Assembly: GCF_001659685.2 (NCBI RefSeq)
Contig: NZ_LXYE02000049.1
Span: 50,705 to 114,704 of the forward strand
From: Labilibacter marinus
Lineage (GTDB): Bacteria; Bacteroidota; Bacteroidia; Bacteroidales; Marinilabiliaceae
Reading direction: 5' to 3'
DNA length: 64,000 nt
The position numbers and the translations under genes are program-made. Under the pieces are notes generated by a model that searched no databases, was not told the DNA's origin, and worked only from the letters and a program-made list of their open reading frames with translations. Shown here in pieces: positions 1 through 9,701 of this stretch (positions within the stretch are counted from its first letter, which is position 1; each line of letters begins with the position of its first letter).

Positions 1-15
1 CTATCCAACCTTCCT

Positions 16-45
16 TTTGCAAAAGAAAGTAAAATTGTTAATTTG
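16..45 (+). promoter_or_regulatory. Possible promoter of the PUL regulator
   Basis: TTTG at 16-19 and TTAATTTG at 38-45 are 18 bases apart. This is close to the Bacteroidota -33 TTTG / -7 TAnnTTTG consensus, with one mismatch in the -7 box. It would start transcription about 20 bases before the ATG at 73. Motif match only. Confidence 0.4.
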
Positions 46-72
46 TAACTCCGTTCATAAAATCCCGAAACA

Positions 73-2964
73 ATGCGTAAGGCACTATATACAATCCTTT
101 TTATTTTATCCACATTAAGTGTATTTGCACAAATACAAAAAAATGGAATTCCTGAATTAGAATATTTCAATAGGCGACAATATAACGGAGCTACTCAAAA
201 CTGGCAGATAACACAAAGCAATGCAGGTTTTATGTACTTTGCCAATAACGATGGTGTGCTAGAGTTTGATGGCGAAAGATGGAGAATGTATGATGAGGCT
301 GGCGATTTTATTATTAGAAGTGTAAAAAGTATTGGAGATAGGGTATATGCGGGTTCTTTTGGCGAGATAGGATATTTTAAATACGATTCATTATTCCGAA
401 ATAATTATAAGTCATTATCCAGTTCTGATATAAAAAAGATGGGCGACTTTTGGAATATATATGCCTGGAATGATAAAGTAGTTTTTCATTCGCATAATGG
501 TTTATGTATTTTTAAAGATGATGAGTTAGTGAGAATTGTACCTGCAGCTACTCGTTTTTTATCCTGTTATATAGTCAATGGCTTATTTATTATACACGAT
601 GAAAAGGAAGGTTTAATGGAGCTAAGAGGAGAAGCTGTTTACCCCATTAATGGAGGTAAGGTTTTTTCCGATAAACAGGTAAAATCTGTTTTAGCGTTAT
701 CAGAACGTTCCATTGTTATTGGCACTATGAAGCAGGGCCTTTATAAGTGGGATATGGAAAATATAATAGCTTGGGAAGTTCCTGCAAATTCGCTTTTAAA
801 ACAAGTAAATATCTTTTCTGGAATAAAGTATTTGGATGATTTTCTGGTATATGGAACCATTCAAGGTGGGCTGGTTATCATCTCTAAACGTGGAGATATT
901 TATATGCAGATTGATAAAGATAAAGGACTTAAAAATAATACAGTATTAAGTACTTTTTCAGACCAAGAAGGAAATATATGGTGTGGATTAGATAATGGTA
1001 TTGCTCGGGTAAACTTTAATTCTAATGTTACCTTTATTCAGGGATATTATGATATTGGAACAGGATACGTTATCGAAAGTTTTAACGGACAATATTATTT
1101 TGGAACCAATCAAGCCTTATATAAAATTTCAGAGAAAGTGCTTACCGATCCGCTTAAAAAGCGAGATGATTTCATAAGGATTCCAGGCTCTGAGGGACAA
1201 GTTTGGAGTATTTATAAGGATGAGGAAAATTTACTTTTCGGTCACGATTTGGGTGCATTTTCATGGGTTAACGAACAAGTAAATCAATTAACGCCAGATG
1301 ATATTAATGGGGTATGGAATTTTAAACCTATCCCTAATCATCCTAATTTATTAATTTCTGGAACTTACGAAGGCCTTTGTGTTTTTGAGAAAATAGATGG
1401 TGTATGGCAGTTTAAGGGTATGGTAGAAGGCTTTAATGAATCTAGTAGATTTTTAGAGTGGGATGATGATGGACAATTATGGATGTCGCACGGATATAAA
1501 GGATTGTATCGATTAAAATTCAATGAAGATTTTTCAAAAGTACTAAGCCAAAAGGTTTTTAAAAATACCGATGTATCCGATAATAGTTCAAGTCTTGTAT
1601 TAACTAAAATTAATGATCAATGTTTGTTTACAAGTAAGGATGGTATCTATTATTTCAATGAGAATAATAATCAGTTTGCCAGATATACTGTGCTAGATCA
1701 GTTCTTTTATTCTTCTAATTATCCAAACTCTATTAAACAAGATCAATTTAATAATATATGGTATTTTCATGAGGCTAGTGTGGGGGTGTTGCGATATCTT
1801 GAAGATGGTAGTTATAAAAAGATTGAATACCCATTTTTGGCTTTGGAGCGCAAGCTAGTAAGCGGCTTTGAGTTTGTTTCCATCTTAAATCAAGACAATG
1901 CCTTTTTTGGTATTGAAGATGGCTTCGCACATTATTCCTCTAACGAAATAAAAAACTACCAAATTCCATTTGATGTTCATATACAGCGTTTTGTATGCGA
2001 AAATGATTCTGTGGATTATAGCATTATAAGCGTAGACGATTCACCAGAACAAAGTTATGTACCTCATTTTAAGTTTAGGAAAAATGCATTTCAAATTACT
2101 TATGCTGCTTCATTTATGGAGGGTGTAGACGTGATGTATGCTACAAAACTAGAAGGTTTAGACTCACAATTTTCTGAGTGGAAAACGCAGGATACAGAAT
2201 TTTATTCGAACCTTCGTGAGGGAGAATATACCTTAATAGTACGTGCTAAAAATCGCTATGGGGTAGAGGCTAAACCTGTTCAGTTTAAATTTGTTGTATT
2301 ACCTCCATGGCATAGGTCTACCAAGGCTAAAGTATTATATGCGGTGCTTTTAATTATAATTGCTTTAGGTCTGTTTTATTTTATTCAAAAACGTGTTGAG
2401 CTAAGTAGGCAAAAGGAAAAACTTAAGCAACAACAGCGTTTTAAAGACAAAGAAGAGCGTTTAAAAAATGCAGCCTTAGAATCGGAAAAAGAATTGATTA
2501 AAACACGTAATGATAAATTGCGTGGAGAAATGGTTTTTAAAGAGAAAGAACTCGCTAATTCAACCATACACGTTATCCAAAAGAACGAGCTGCTATCAGA
2601 TATTAAGGCTCAGTTAAAAAGAATCATTAAAACTAAAGATCATCATGATGCGGATAAAAAGATGTCTTCTTTAATTCGTAAGATTGATAAGGATATTGAT
2701 AATGAGAATAACTGGGAAGTTTTTGAGATGCACTTTGGACAAGTACATGAGGAGTTCCTGAAAAGATTAGTTGAAAAACATCCTGAACTAACCCAAAGAG
2801 AACAAAAGTTGAGTGCCTATATTAAAATGGGTATGTCTTCAAAAGAAATTGCTTCTTTAATGAATATCACTACTCGGGCGGTTGAAAACAACCGCTATAA
2901 ATTACGCCAAAAGCTTGGTATTGATCAAGGTCATAATTTATCCTCATATATAGCGAAGCTTTAA
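73..2964 (+). CDS. Membrane-spanning PUL regulator: beta-propeller, Y_Y_Y domain, LuxR-type HTH
   Basis: The 963-residue protein starts with a signal peptide (MRKALYTILFILSTLSVFAQ). A long periplasmic part of two-component-regulator propeller repeats follows, with motifs such as DQEGNIWCGLDNGIARV. Next come a Y_Y_Y immunoglobulin-like domain (about 670-745), one membrane helix (about 752-775), a charged coiled coil (about 780-850) and a C-terminal LuxR-like helix-turn-helix (about 905-960, LTQREQKLSAYIKMG...ITTRAVENNRYKLRQKLGI). There is no histidine kinase or receiver domain, so it would signal across the membrane directly to DNA binding. It lies immediately upstream of susC in the same direction and is inferred to sense an imported glucan oligosaccharide and activate the PUL. 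The domain call is secure; the ligand is inferred. Confidence 0.88.
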   Translation: MRKALYTILFILSTLSVFAQIQKNGIPELEYFNRRQYNGATQNWQITQSNAGFMYFANNDGVLEFDGERWRMYDEAGDFIIRSVKSIGDRVYAGSFGEIGYFKYDSLFRNNYKSLSSSDIKKMGDFWNIYAWNDKVVFHSHNGLCIFKDDELVRIVPAATRFLSCYIVNGLFIIHDEKEGLMELRGEAVYPINGGKVFSDKQVKSVLALSERSIVIGTMKQGLYKWDMENIIAWEVPANSLLKQVNIFSGIKYLDDFLVYGTIQGGLVIISKRGDIYMQIDKDKGLKNNTVLSTFSDQEGNIWCGLDNGIARVNFNSNVTFIQGYYDIGTGYVIESFNGQYYFGTNQALYKISEKVLTDPLKKRDDFIRIPGSEGQVWSIYKDEENLLFGHDLGAFSWVNEQVNQLTPDDINGVWNFKPIPNHPNLLISGTYEGLCVFEKIDGVWQFKGMVEGFNESSRFLEWDDDGQLWMSHGYKGLYRLKFNEDFSKVLSQKVFKNTDVSDNSSSLVLTKINDQCLFTSKDGIYYFNENNNQFARYTVLDQFFYSSNYPNSIKQDQFNNIWYFHEASVGVLRYLEDGSYKKIEYPFLALERKLVSGFEFVSILNQDNAFFGIEDGFAHYSSNEIKNYQIPFDVHIQRFVCENDSVDYSIISVDDSPEQSYVPHFKFRKNAFQITYAASFMEGVDVMYATKLEGLDSQFSEWKTQDTEFYSNLREGEYTLIVRAKNRYGVEAKPVQFKFVVLPPWHRSTKAKVLYAVLLIIIALGLFYFIQKRVELSRQKEKLKQQQRFKDKEERLKNAALESEKELIKTRNDKLRGEMVFKEKELANSTIHVIQKNELLSDIKAQLKRIIKTKDHHDADKKMSSLIRKIDKDIDNENNWEVFEMHFGQVHEEFLKRLVEKHPELTQREQKLSAYIKMGMSSKEIASLMNITTRAVENNRYKLRQKLGIDQGHNLSSYIAKL

Positions 2965-3132
2965 TTAAACGTTATTATCCTCCCTTATTTTAAAGAGATT
3001 AAATGTTAAAAAATGTATAAAATGCATTTTGCCTTGTTATGCCCAATTATGAAGTTTTAAATGTAGTGTAAAAATGGTATTTGTATTTTTTAAAACGCAG
3101 TAGCATAGACTATTGTATTTTGTAGTGTGAGG

Positions 3133-3180
3133 TTTATATGAGGTGTAATTGGTGTAAATATGAGTTTTATATGAAGTAAT
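3133..3180 (+). promoter_or_regulatory. Paired direct repeat upstream of susC, candidate regulator site
   Basis: TTTATATGAGGT (3133-3144) and TTTATATGAAGT (3166-3177) match at 11 of 12 bases. They start 33 bp apart, about three helical turns. They lie about 70 bp before the susC start, in the 284-bp gap after the HTH regulator. The spacing suggests binding on one DNA face; the link to the regulator is inference. Confidence 0.4.
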
Positions 3181-3248
3181 AAATTATCAAACATTAACAT
3201 TTAGCTAGATATTTGCTTTCGAAAGTTAATTCTTAAATCAAAAAGCAA

Positions 3249-6200
3249 ATGAAAAATTTATTAGGAACATTAATCCTGCTACTGTGCTCTACCACCCTTA
3301 TATGGTCACAGGATATAACAGTATCAGGTACGGTTACATCCTCAGAGGATGGAATGCCAGTTCCCGGCGTAAGTGTTGTTGTAAAAGGAACAACCAACGG
3401 AACGATTACTACTATTGATGGTCTTTATTCTCTTAAAGCGAATAAAGGTGAAACATTGATTTTCTCCTTTATTGGAATGGAAATGCAAGAACATGTCATT
3501 GGTGAATCTACTCTTAATGTAATTCTACAAAATGAAATTTCAGATCTTGATGAGGTAATTGTTGTAGGTTATGGTGTTCAGAAAAAAAGTGTGGTAACTG
3601 CTGCTATTAGTAGTGTAGATGCCGAAGAGCTTGAAAAAGCAACTCCATCACGTATTGAAGATGTACTAAAAGGTCGAGTGTCTGGTGTGCAGATTACACA
3701 AAGCTCTGGTCAGCCAGGGGCCGATTCTAAAGTACGTATTCGTGGTATTGGTACTGTAAATAACAGTGATCCACTTTATATTGTGGATGGTATGGCTGTA
3801 GACGGTGGTATCAACTATCTAAACCCTTCCGATATTGAGTCAGTAGAGGTGTTGAAGGATGCTGCTTCTGGAGCTATTTATGGGGCACGTGCTGCCAACG
3901 GTGTTATTTTGGTAACCACCAAGTCAGGTAAAAAAGGAAGAGCTACCATCAGTTACGATTTCTCGTACGGCTTCCAAAACCCTTGGACGACCAAAGATAT
4001 GCTTAAGGCAAATGAATACATGACCATCATGAATGAAATGGAATTAAATGATGGTAATGATGCTAGGTATACAGCAGACCAAATTGCAAATGCAGGTGAC
4101 GGAACAGATTGGCAGGATGAAGTTTTTAACAAAAATGCACCTGTTCAAAATCATCAAGTTAGCTTAAGCGGCGGAAACGATTTCTCCAACTATTTTTTAT
4201 CGTTTGGTTACTTTAATCAAGAAGGTATTGTTGGTGGTGATTACGGTCGTTCAAATTACGAGCGTTACAGCATTCGTTTAAACAATACGTATAATGTTTT
4301 TGAAGAAGACAGAACTTTATTTAAGAATTTTAAGGTTGGTGTAAATGCAGGTTATACCCGTATCTTATCTTCAGGTATCGAAACCAACTCGGAGTTTGGT
4401 TCTATATTAGGTAGTGCTTTGGCATTTGATCCAACAGTTTCTGTTTATGCTGAAGACCCTGATGCTGTTTTAGCAGAATATCCTACAGCAGTTACCGATA
4501 AGGATGGAAGAGTATTTTCATTGCCTCCAGCCGGATTCCAAGAGATTGCTAATCCAGTGGCTATGTTAAATGAGCCTTCGGGATCTCAGGATAACTCAGA
4601 TAAAATTGTAGCTACTTTTTGGGGCGAACTAGAGTTAGTTAAAGATCTTAAGTTTAAAACCAGTTACGGTGTTGACCTTGCATTTTGGGGTGGAGACGGA
4701 TATACCTACCCATACTTTTTAGCCAGTCAAGGTAAAGAAGTTACCCGCAGCCATGTATGGTCGAACATGCACAGAGGTTTTACATATCAAATTGAAAACA
4801 CCTTACATTATACTAAAACAGTTAACAAAAAACATAACTTCTCTGCCTTGCTAGGTCAGTCTGCAAAAGAATATACCGTGCGCGACTTATCAGGTGATGA
4901 TTATGATTTATTGGAAGAAAATCCAACCAAAGCGGTTATTGATTATGCCATAGCCGACAGAGATGACGAAAGAGTTACCGGAGGAACAGGTGGTTTTACG
5001 TCTAGAACATTAGCTTCTTATTTCGGTCGTTTAGATTATAACTACGACGAGCGTTACATGTTTCAGGCAACCGTTCGTAGAGATGGTTCTTCAAACTTTG
5101 GACCTAACAACAAATGGGCAGTATTTCCTTCTGTTTCTGCAGGTTGGAATGTAACCAACGAAGCCTTTATGGAAAGTGCACCAAGCTTTATTAGTTATAT
5201 CAAGCTAAGAGGTAGCTGGGGTAAAAATGGTAACGAAAATATTGATGCTTTCTCATATACCAGCTTAATGGATGGCGGACAAAACTATTACTTCGGTTCT
5301 GGCGATTACTCTACTATGCAGTATGGTAGTAATCCATCTCGCATTGCAAATCCTAATGTAAAATGGGAAGAATCAGAACAAATTAATATTGGTGCCGATT
5401 TTAGATTCTTCAGACATGCTCTTTCGTTTGGTGTTGACTATTTTAAAAAGGAAACCAACGGTATGTTAATGGATCAACCAATTCCTCAGTATGTTGGATT
5501 AGGTGCACCTATTGCCAATGCTGGTGACATGGAGAATGAAGGTATAGAAATAGAGATTTCTTATAAAGACAATATTGGAGATTTCAACTACAGCATTTCT
5601 GCTCAAGCTTCATACATCCAAAATAAGTTAATTAACATGGGTAATGAGTCGGGTGAAAATATTTACGAAACCTCTGGTGCCTCAGGTGTGGGCAGTTTTG
5701 TAAAAGGTGAGAACGGCGAAGTATTCCCTTATTTTTACGGATACAAAACAAACGGAATTTTTCAAACGCAGGCTGATGCCGATGCATACAATACCATGTA
5801 CGGACAATCTGCTGTAGCTGGTGATGTAAGATTTGTAGATTCAAATAATGATGGTGAATTAGACGATTCGGACAGAACAAAAATTGGTAAAGGTATGCCA
5901 GATTGGACCTATGGTTTCACACTTGCTGCTGATTATAAAAACTTAGATTTTAGCGCCTTTTTCCAAGGTAGTATTGGTAACGATATTTTTGATTTATCCC
6001 AAAGAGGTGATATCTCAACAATGAATAAACCTTCGTGGAGTTTAGGTCGTTGGACAGGACCGGGTACATCAAATGAGCTACCTCGTGTAACTGCTAAAAA
6101 CCCTAATGCCAACTGGCGTTCATCTGATATATATATCAAAGATGGATCGTACTTAAGATTAAAAAATATTCAGTTAGGTTATACACTTCCTAATAGTATT

Positions 6201-6383
6201 TTAAGTCAGAAAATCATTCAACGAATGAGACTATATGTAGCTGCTGAAAACCTACTAACATTTACCAAGTACGATGGTTTTGAGCCAGAAATTGCTTCTG
6301 GCGGTTACACTACCATTGGTGTAGATAAAGGAATTTATCCTCAATCTAAAACCATTTCATTCGGTGCTAACATCACATTTTAA
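3249..6383 (+). CDS. susC: SusC/RagA-family TonB-dependent outer-membrane glucan transporter
   Basis: 1044 residues, usual for SusC. A signal peptide (MKNLLGTLILLLCSTTLIWSQ) is followed by a carboxypeptidase-regulatory-like domain (about 24-100, VSGTVTSSEDGMPVPGVSVV), a plug domain (VVGYGVQKKSVVTAAISSV onward) and a 22-strand-type barrel ending in an aromatic-rich strand (SKTISFGANITF). With SusD it forms the lid-and-barrel importer that takes oligosaccharides across the outer membrane using TonB energy. susD follows after 19 bp. The neighbouring GH16, GH17 and GH30 genes point to beta-1,3/1,6-glucan as substrate; that part is inference from context. Confidence 0.95.
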   Translation: MKNLLGTLILLLCSTTLIWSQDITVSGTVTSSEDGMPVPGVSVVVKGTTNGTITTIDGLYSLKANKGETLIFSFIGMEMQEHVIGESTLNVILQNEISDLDEVIVVGYGVQKKSVVTAAISSVDAEELEKATPSRIEDVLKGRVSGVQITQSSGQPGADSKVRIRGIGTVNNSDPLYIVDGMAVDGGINYLNPSDIESVEVLKDAASGAIYGARAANGVILVTTKSGKKGRATISYDFSYGFQNPWTTKDMLKANEYMTIMNEMELNDGNDARYTADQIANAGDGTDWQDEVFNKNAPVQNHQVSLSGGNDFSNYFLSFGYFNQEGIVGGDYGRSNYERYSIRLNNTYNVFEEDRTLFKNFKVGVNAGYTRILSSGIETNSEFGSILGSALAFDPTVSVYAEDPDAVLAEYPTAVTDKDGRVFSLPPAGFQEIANPVAMLNEPSGSQDNSDKIVATFWGELELVKDLKFKTSYGVDLAFWGGDGYTYPYFLASQGKEVTRSHVWSNMHRGFTYQIENTLHYTKTVNKKHNFSALLGQSAKEYTVRDLSGDDYDLLEENPTKAVIDYAIADRDDERVTGGTGGFTSRTLASYFGRLDYNYDERYMFQATVRRDGSSNFGPNNKWAVFPSVSAGWNVTNEAFMESAPSFISYIKLRGSWGKNGNENIDAFSYTSLMDGGQNYYFGSGDYSTMQYGSNPSRIANPNVKWEESEQINIGADFRFFRHALSFGVDYFKKETNGMLMDQPIPQYVGLGAPIANAGDMENEGIEIEISYKDNIGDFNYSISAQASYIQNKLINMGNESGENIYETSGASGVGSFVKGENGEVFPYFYGYKTNGIFQTQADADAYNTMYGQSAVAGDVRFVDSNNDGELDDSDRTKIGKGMPDWTYGFTLAADYKNLDFSAFFQGSIGNDIFDLSQRGDISTMNKPSWSLGRWTGPGTSNELPRVTAKNPNANWRSSDIYIKDGSYLRLKNIQLGYTLPNSILSQKIIQRMRLYVAAENLLTFTKYDGFEPEIASGGYTTIGVDKGIYPQSKTISFGANITF

Positions 6384-6402
6384 TTTTATAAAATTCACAG
6401 TT

Positions 6403-7926
6403 ATGAATAAATATATATTATCAATATTTCTAGTCGCTTTAATGGGTTTTAGCTCGTGTAGTGACGACTTCCTAACCGTTGAGCCTACCGATTCTCAAGA
6501 AGCGGGTGGTGTAGCAACGGAAGGAGCTATCCTATCGAACCTTGGTTCTGCATACAAAATTCTATTGTTTGATAGTTATGCAGACTACAACTATAACTCG
6601 GTACCATTTATGTCCGATCTTCGTTCGGATGATATTTACAAAGGTGGTGGTGATGCTGGCGACCAGCGAGTACTTTATTTAATGTCGCAGTTTAATGTTA
6701 ATGCCAACGAAACACCATCAGGTTTATGGGGCATTTATTACTCAGGTTTAAGTAGATGTAACAATGTTTTAAATGCTTGTGATAATTCAGTTGGCGTAAG
6801 CGATGAAAGTTTAGCACAGTACAGAGCTGAAGCACGTTTTCTAAGAGCATATTACGTGCATTGGTTATGGAAATTCTGGGGTAATATTCCTTATTTCGAG
6901 GCCGATTTAGATGCGCCATATATGGCTCCGCAATTTACGGCTGATCAAATTTATGCTGAGTTAATTGAAGATGTTGATTTTGCCATTGAAGGCGACAAGT
7001 TGCCCATGCAAACAACAGCTGCCAATGATGGTAGAGCTACCAAAGCTGCAGCTATGATGTTGAAAGCACGTATTGTAATGTATCAAAAAGACGAAAGTAA
7101 ATATGCCGAAGTTTTAAAAGATATGGAAGCGATTTACGGAAGTAGTGAATTTGAATTAGTTGACTTTGCGTCTATTTGGGATAGAGAAGGTGAGTTTGGT
7201 GCAGGTTCAATTTTCGAGGCTAACCAACTTCCTGAAGGGAAAGACTGGGGTGCAGCTTGGAATGGTTTTGGAACAAACCTACCTGCTTTCATTTCTCCTA
7301 ACTCACTAAAAGATGCTAGCGATTTATTAAGTGGAGAAGAGTTTTACACTGGCGGATGGGGTTTTGGTCCTGTTCGTACTGAACTACTTTCTATTTATGA
7401 AGATGGAGATGCCCGATTAGCTGGTTCTATCAATAGTTTTGAAGAGGGAACTTATGTGGCACGTTTTCAAAATACAGGTTACTTTATGGCTAAGTATGCT
7501 GCTCGCGAAGATTATAACGATGCGCCATACGGACAAGATTTGAACTACGAAAATAACGTACGTATTTTTCGCTATGCTGAGGTATTGTTAAATGCGGCCG
7601 AGCTAATTGCAATCCATGGTCAAACACCAACTACCGACTTAACTGCACAAGTTTGCTTAGATGCCATTAGAGGAAGAGCAGGTGTTCCTTCAATTGTTGC
7701 TTCTGCTACAAATATTAAGTTAGAACGAAGAAGAGAGTTTGTTGGTGAAGGCATGCGTTTTTGGGATATCGTTCGCTGGGGTGATACCGATGTATTAACC
7801 GAGAGTGTTCCTGAATATTCATCAGAAAGAACTTGGAATGACAACTGGAAATATCTTCCTATTCCTCAATCGGAAATTGATAAGACTGAGGGAGAATTTA
7901 AATTAGTTCAGAACGACGGATACTAG
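6403..7926 (+). CDS. susD: SusD/RagB-family surface glycan-binding lipoprotein
   Basis: 507 residues from the ATG at 6403. This start gives a clean lipoprotein signal (MNKYILSIFLVALMGFSSC) with the acylated Cys followed by SDDFLTVEP, which is typical of SusD. An upstream in-frame extension would put non-signal sequence before it. The helical TPR scaffold of the family can be recognised (AQYRAEARFLRAYYVHWL; FRYAEVLLNAAELI; LERRREFVGEGMRFWDIVRWG near the C-terminus). It caps SusC and captures glucan at the cell surface. It lies just downstream of susC and almost certainly shares its transcript. Confidence 0.95.
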   Translation: MNKYILSIFLVALMGFSSCSDDFLTVEPTDSQEAGGVATEGAILSNLGSAYKILLFDSYADYNYNSVPFMSDLRSDDIYKGGGDAGDQRVLYLMSQFNVNANETPSGLWGIYYSGLSRCNNVLNACDNSVGVSDESLAQYRAEARFLRAYYVHWLWKFWGNIPYFEADLDAPYMAPQFTADQIYAELIEDVDFAIEGDKLPMQTTAANDGRATKAAAMMLKARIVMYQKDESKYAEVLKDMEAIYGSSEFELVDFASIWDREGEFGAGSIFEANQLPEGKDWGAAWNGFGTNLPAFISPNSLKDASDLLSGEEFYTGGWGFGPVRTELLSIYEDGDARLAGSINSFEEGTYVARFQNTGYFMAKYAAREDYNDAPYGQDLNYENNVRIFRYAEVLLNAAELIAIHGQTPTTDLTAQVCLDAIRGRAGVPSIVASATNIKLERRREFVGEGMRFWDIVRWGDTDVLTESVPEYSSERTWNDNWKYLPIPQSEIDKTEGEFKLVQNDGY

Positions 7927-7954
7927 TCTATAGCTAACATTAAAAGAAATAAAA

Positions 7955-9445
7955 ATGAAGAATTTTATATATATCATAGTTTTGGCATTTGCGTTTGGAG
8001 CGTGTTCTCCTGATGAGTACAGCATGCCAAAGAATATTACAGCTGACGATGCGCAATGGACTTATGAAAATACAGGTGTGGTTAATGAGTTTAATCTGAT
8101 TAATAATACCCCTGGGACTTCTGCAGTTTGGGATATGGGAAATGGCGTATCTGCTAACGGAAATAAAGTAGTTGCGCAATACTCTTTAGCAGGAACTTAT
8201 ACCATTAGCTTAACGCTAATATCGCAAGGAGGTACAGTAACCGTTCAAGAAGATATTACTCTTACGGAAGATAACCCAGCATTTCTATCTGGATATCCTT
8301 ACGATCAATTGATTGGTGATGGATCAAAGACATGGGCGGTTGATGGTTATGCCACAGGTGCTTTTGGCTTAGGACCTACCTTGGCTAATCCTACAGAGTG
8401 GCATGCGGATGGACCTGGAGCACGTAAAGGCAAAGGTTTATACGACGATCGTTTTACCTTTTCATTAACTGAAGCAGGATTAACTGTTGAGCAAGTAACT
8501 AACGGTGATGTTTATGCCAACGGCGGTTGGGCTGCCGACCTAGGCGATACCGAAGGAAACCAAGAACCAGATGGTGGTGATTTTATTATGCCTTATGATG
8601 GTACCACAAGTACTTGCGTGGTGGCAGGAACCACATTATCTACAGGAACTGCATTCTTAGGATATTATGCAGGAGCTATGAATTATGAATTAATTACGGT
8701 TACGGATGATTTATTAGAAGTAGCTTTCTGGGATACAAATGCCAACTTTTTCTGGTACACTAAATTGGTTCCTGTAGATAAGCTGACGGAAGAGCCAGAG
8801 GCAAAACCGCTTGAAATTATATCTATCACTACATTACTTGATGCATTTGAAGGTAACTCATCATTAACTTGGCTTACTGATCCTGTGGGAAGTTCAACCA
8901 TGTTTAACGCGGAAGCAAAAGATCCTGTTAACAACAAAAATACCGTGGGTAAATTTACAAGAAGTAGCGATGTTTACGGAAACTTTGGAACAAACCTTAC
9001 AGGCAAAGCCATTGACTTTGTAAACGGTTCTAAGGTGATGATGAAAGTGTACATCCCAAGTTCAAATGATTATACGCCTTCTGGTGTAGTTGCTGGAGAT
9101 TGGATTACGATTCCTGATACAGATGAAGAAAAGATGACACTTGAGTTAAAATTTCAGAATGACGCTTTAGGTGGAAACGCTTGGCAAACTCAAATGACAC
9201 TTAAAACGGATGTGCTTAAAGACTACGAAGATCAGTGGGTAACACTTATATTTGATTTTAGCGAGAAATATGCTGGATCAGCTCATGGAGACAAAGATGA
9301 GTTAGGTAAGTTCATTATTCAATATGGTGGAGAAGGATGGGCTTATGCCAATAACATAGAAGCTTATTTCGATGACATTCAAGGAATGGAAAATTCTGTA
9401 GCAACAATTAAGTCTGCTAGCAATAATGTTATTGTAATTAAATAA
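7955..9445 (+). CDS. PKD-domain surface glycan-binding lipoprotein (SusE/SGBP position)
   Basis: 496 residues with a lipoprotein signal (MKNFIYIIVLAFAFGAC, Cys followed by SPDEYSMP). Residues about 35-105 form a PKD-like fold (SAVWDMGNGVSANGNKVVAQYSLAGTYTISLTL). The middle is rich in Trp and Gly, and the C-terminal part (about 290-480) looks like a carbohydrate-binding beta-sandwich (VMMKVYIPSSNDYTPSG; WVTLIFDFSEKYAG; AYFDDIQGM). No catalytic motif was seen. Its place right after susD, 28 bp away, is the usual place for the extra surface glycan-binding protein of a PUL, which holds polymer for the GH16 enzymes encoded next. Family known by position and architecture; ligand inferred. Confidence 0.8.
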   Translation: MKNFIYIIVLAFAFGACSPDEYSMPKNITADDAQWTYENTGVVNEFNLINNTPGTSAVWDMGNGVSANGNKVVAQYSLAGTYTISLTLISQGGTVTVQEDITLTEDNPAFLSGYPYDQLIGDGSKTWAVDGYATGAFGLGPTLANPTEWHADGPGARKGKGLYDDRFTFSLTEAGLTVEQVTNGDVYANGGWAADLGDTEGNQEPDGGDFIMPYDGTTSTCVVAGTTLSTGTAFLGYYAGAMNYELITVTDDLLEVAFWDTNANFFWYTKLVPVDKLTEEPEAKPLEIISITTLLDAFEGNSSLTWLTDPVGSSTMFNAEAKDPVNNKNTVGKFTRSSDVYGNFGTNLTGKAIDFVNGSKVMMKVYIPSSNDYTPSGVVAGDWITIPDTDEEKMTLELKFQNDALGGNAWQTQMTLKTDVLKDYEDQWVTLIFDFSEKYAGSAHGDKDELGKFIIQYGGEGWAYANNIEAYFDDIQGMENSVATIKSASNNVIVIK

Positions 9446-9525
9446 TTATAAAGAGATGAGCGTGTTTAAAAACCACATAGAATATTTTAGATTCTTTCAG
9501 TTTAAAAGTTTACATCTCTTATAAA

Positions 9526-9581
9526 CCCCTAAATTCCCTAAAAAGGACTTAAGCCTCCCGCTTTAGGGAGGTTTGGTGGGG
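9526..9581. repeat. Imperfect palindromic REP-like repeat
   Basis: The gap at 9446-9701 holds an imperfect inverted repeat. The left arm is CCCCTAAATTCCCTAAA (9526-9542) and the right arm (9561-9581) begins CTTTAGGGAGG and ends GGTGGGG. The style, C-rich Cs followed by TAAA with a G-rich complement, matches the dispersed palindromes I recall from Bacteroidota genomes. It separates the SusCD/SGBP block from the enzyme genes and could attenuate read-through or stabilise the upstream mRNA. It has no T tract, so I do not call it a terminator. Confidence 0.6.
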
Positions 9582-9701
9582 TTACATATAATAAACTTAT
9601 AAATCGTAAGGTTTAATTTTTTCAGATGTCGACTTTAAACACCCTCATCTTATAAACAATCAAATGACAAGCGTTTTTGGAACGGTTCAAATTTTAATAC
9701 A

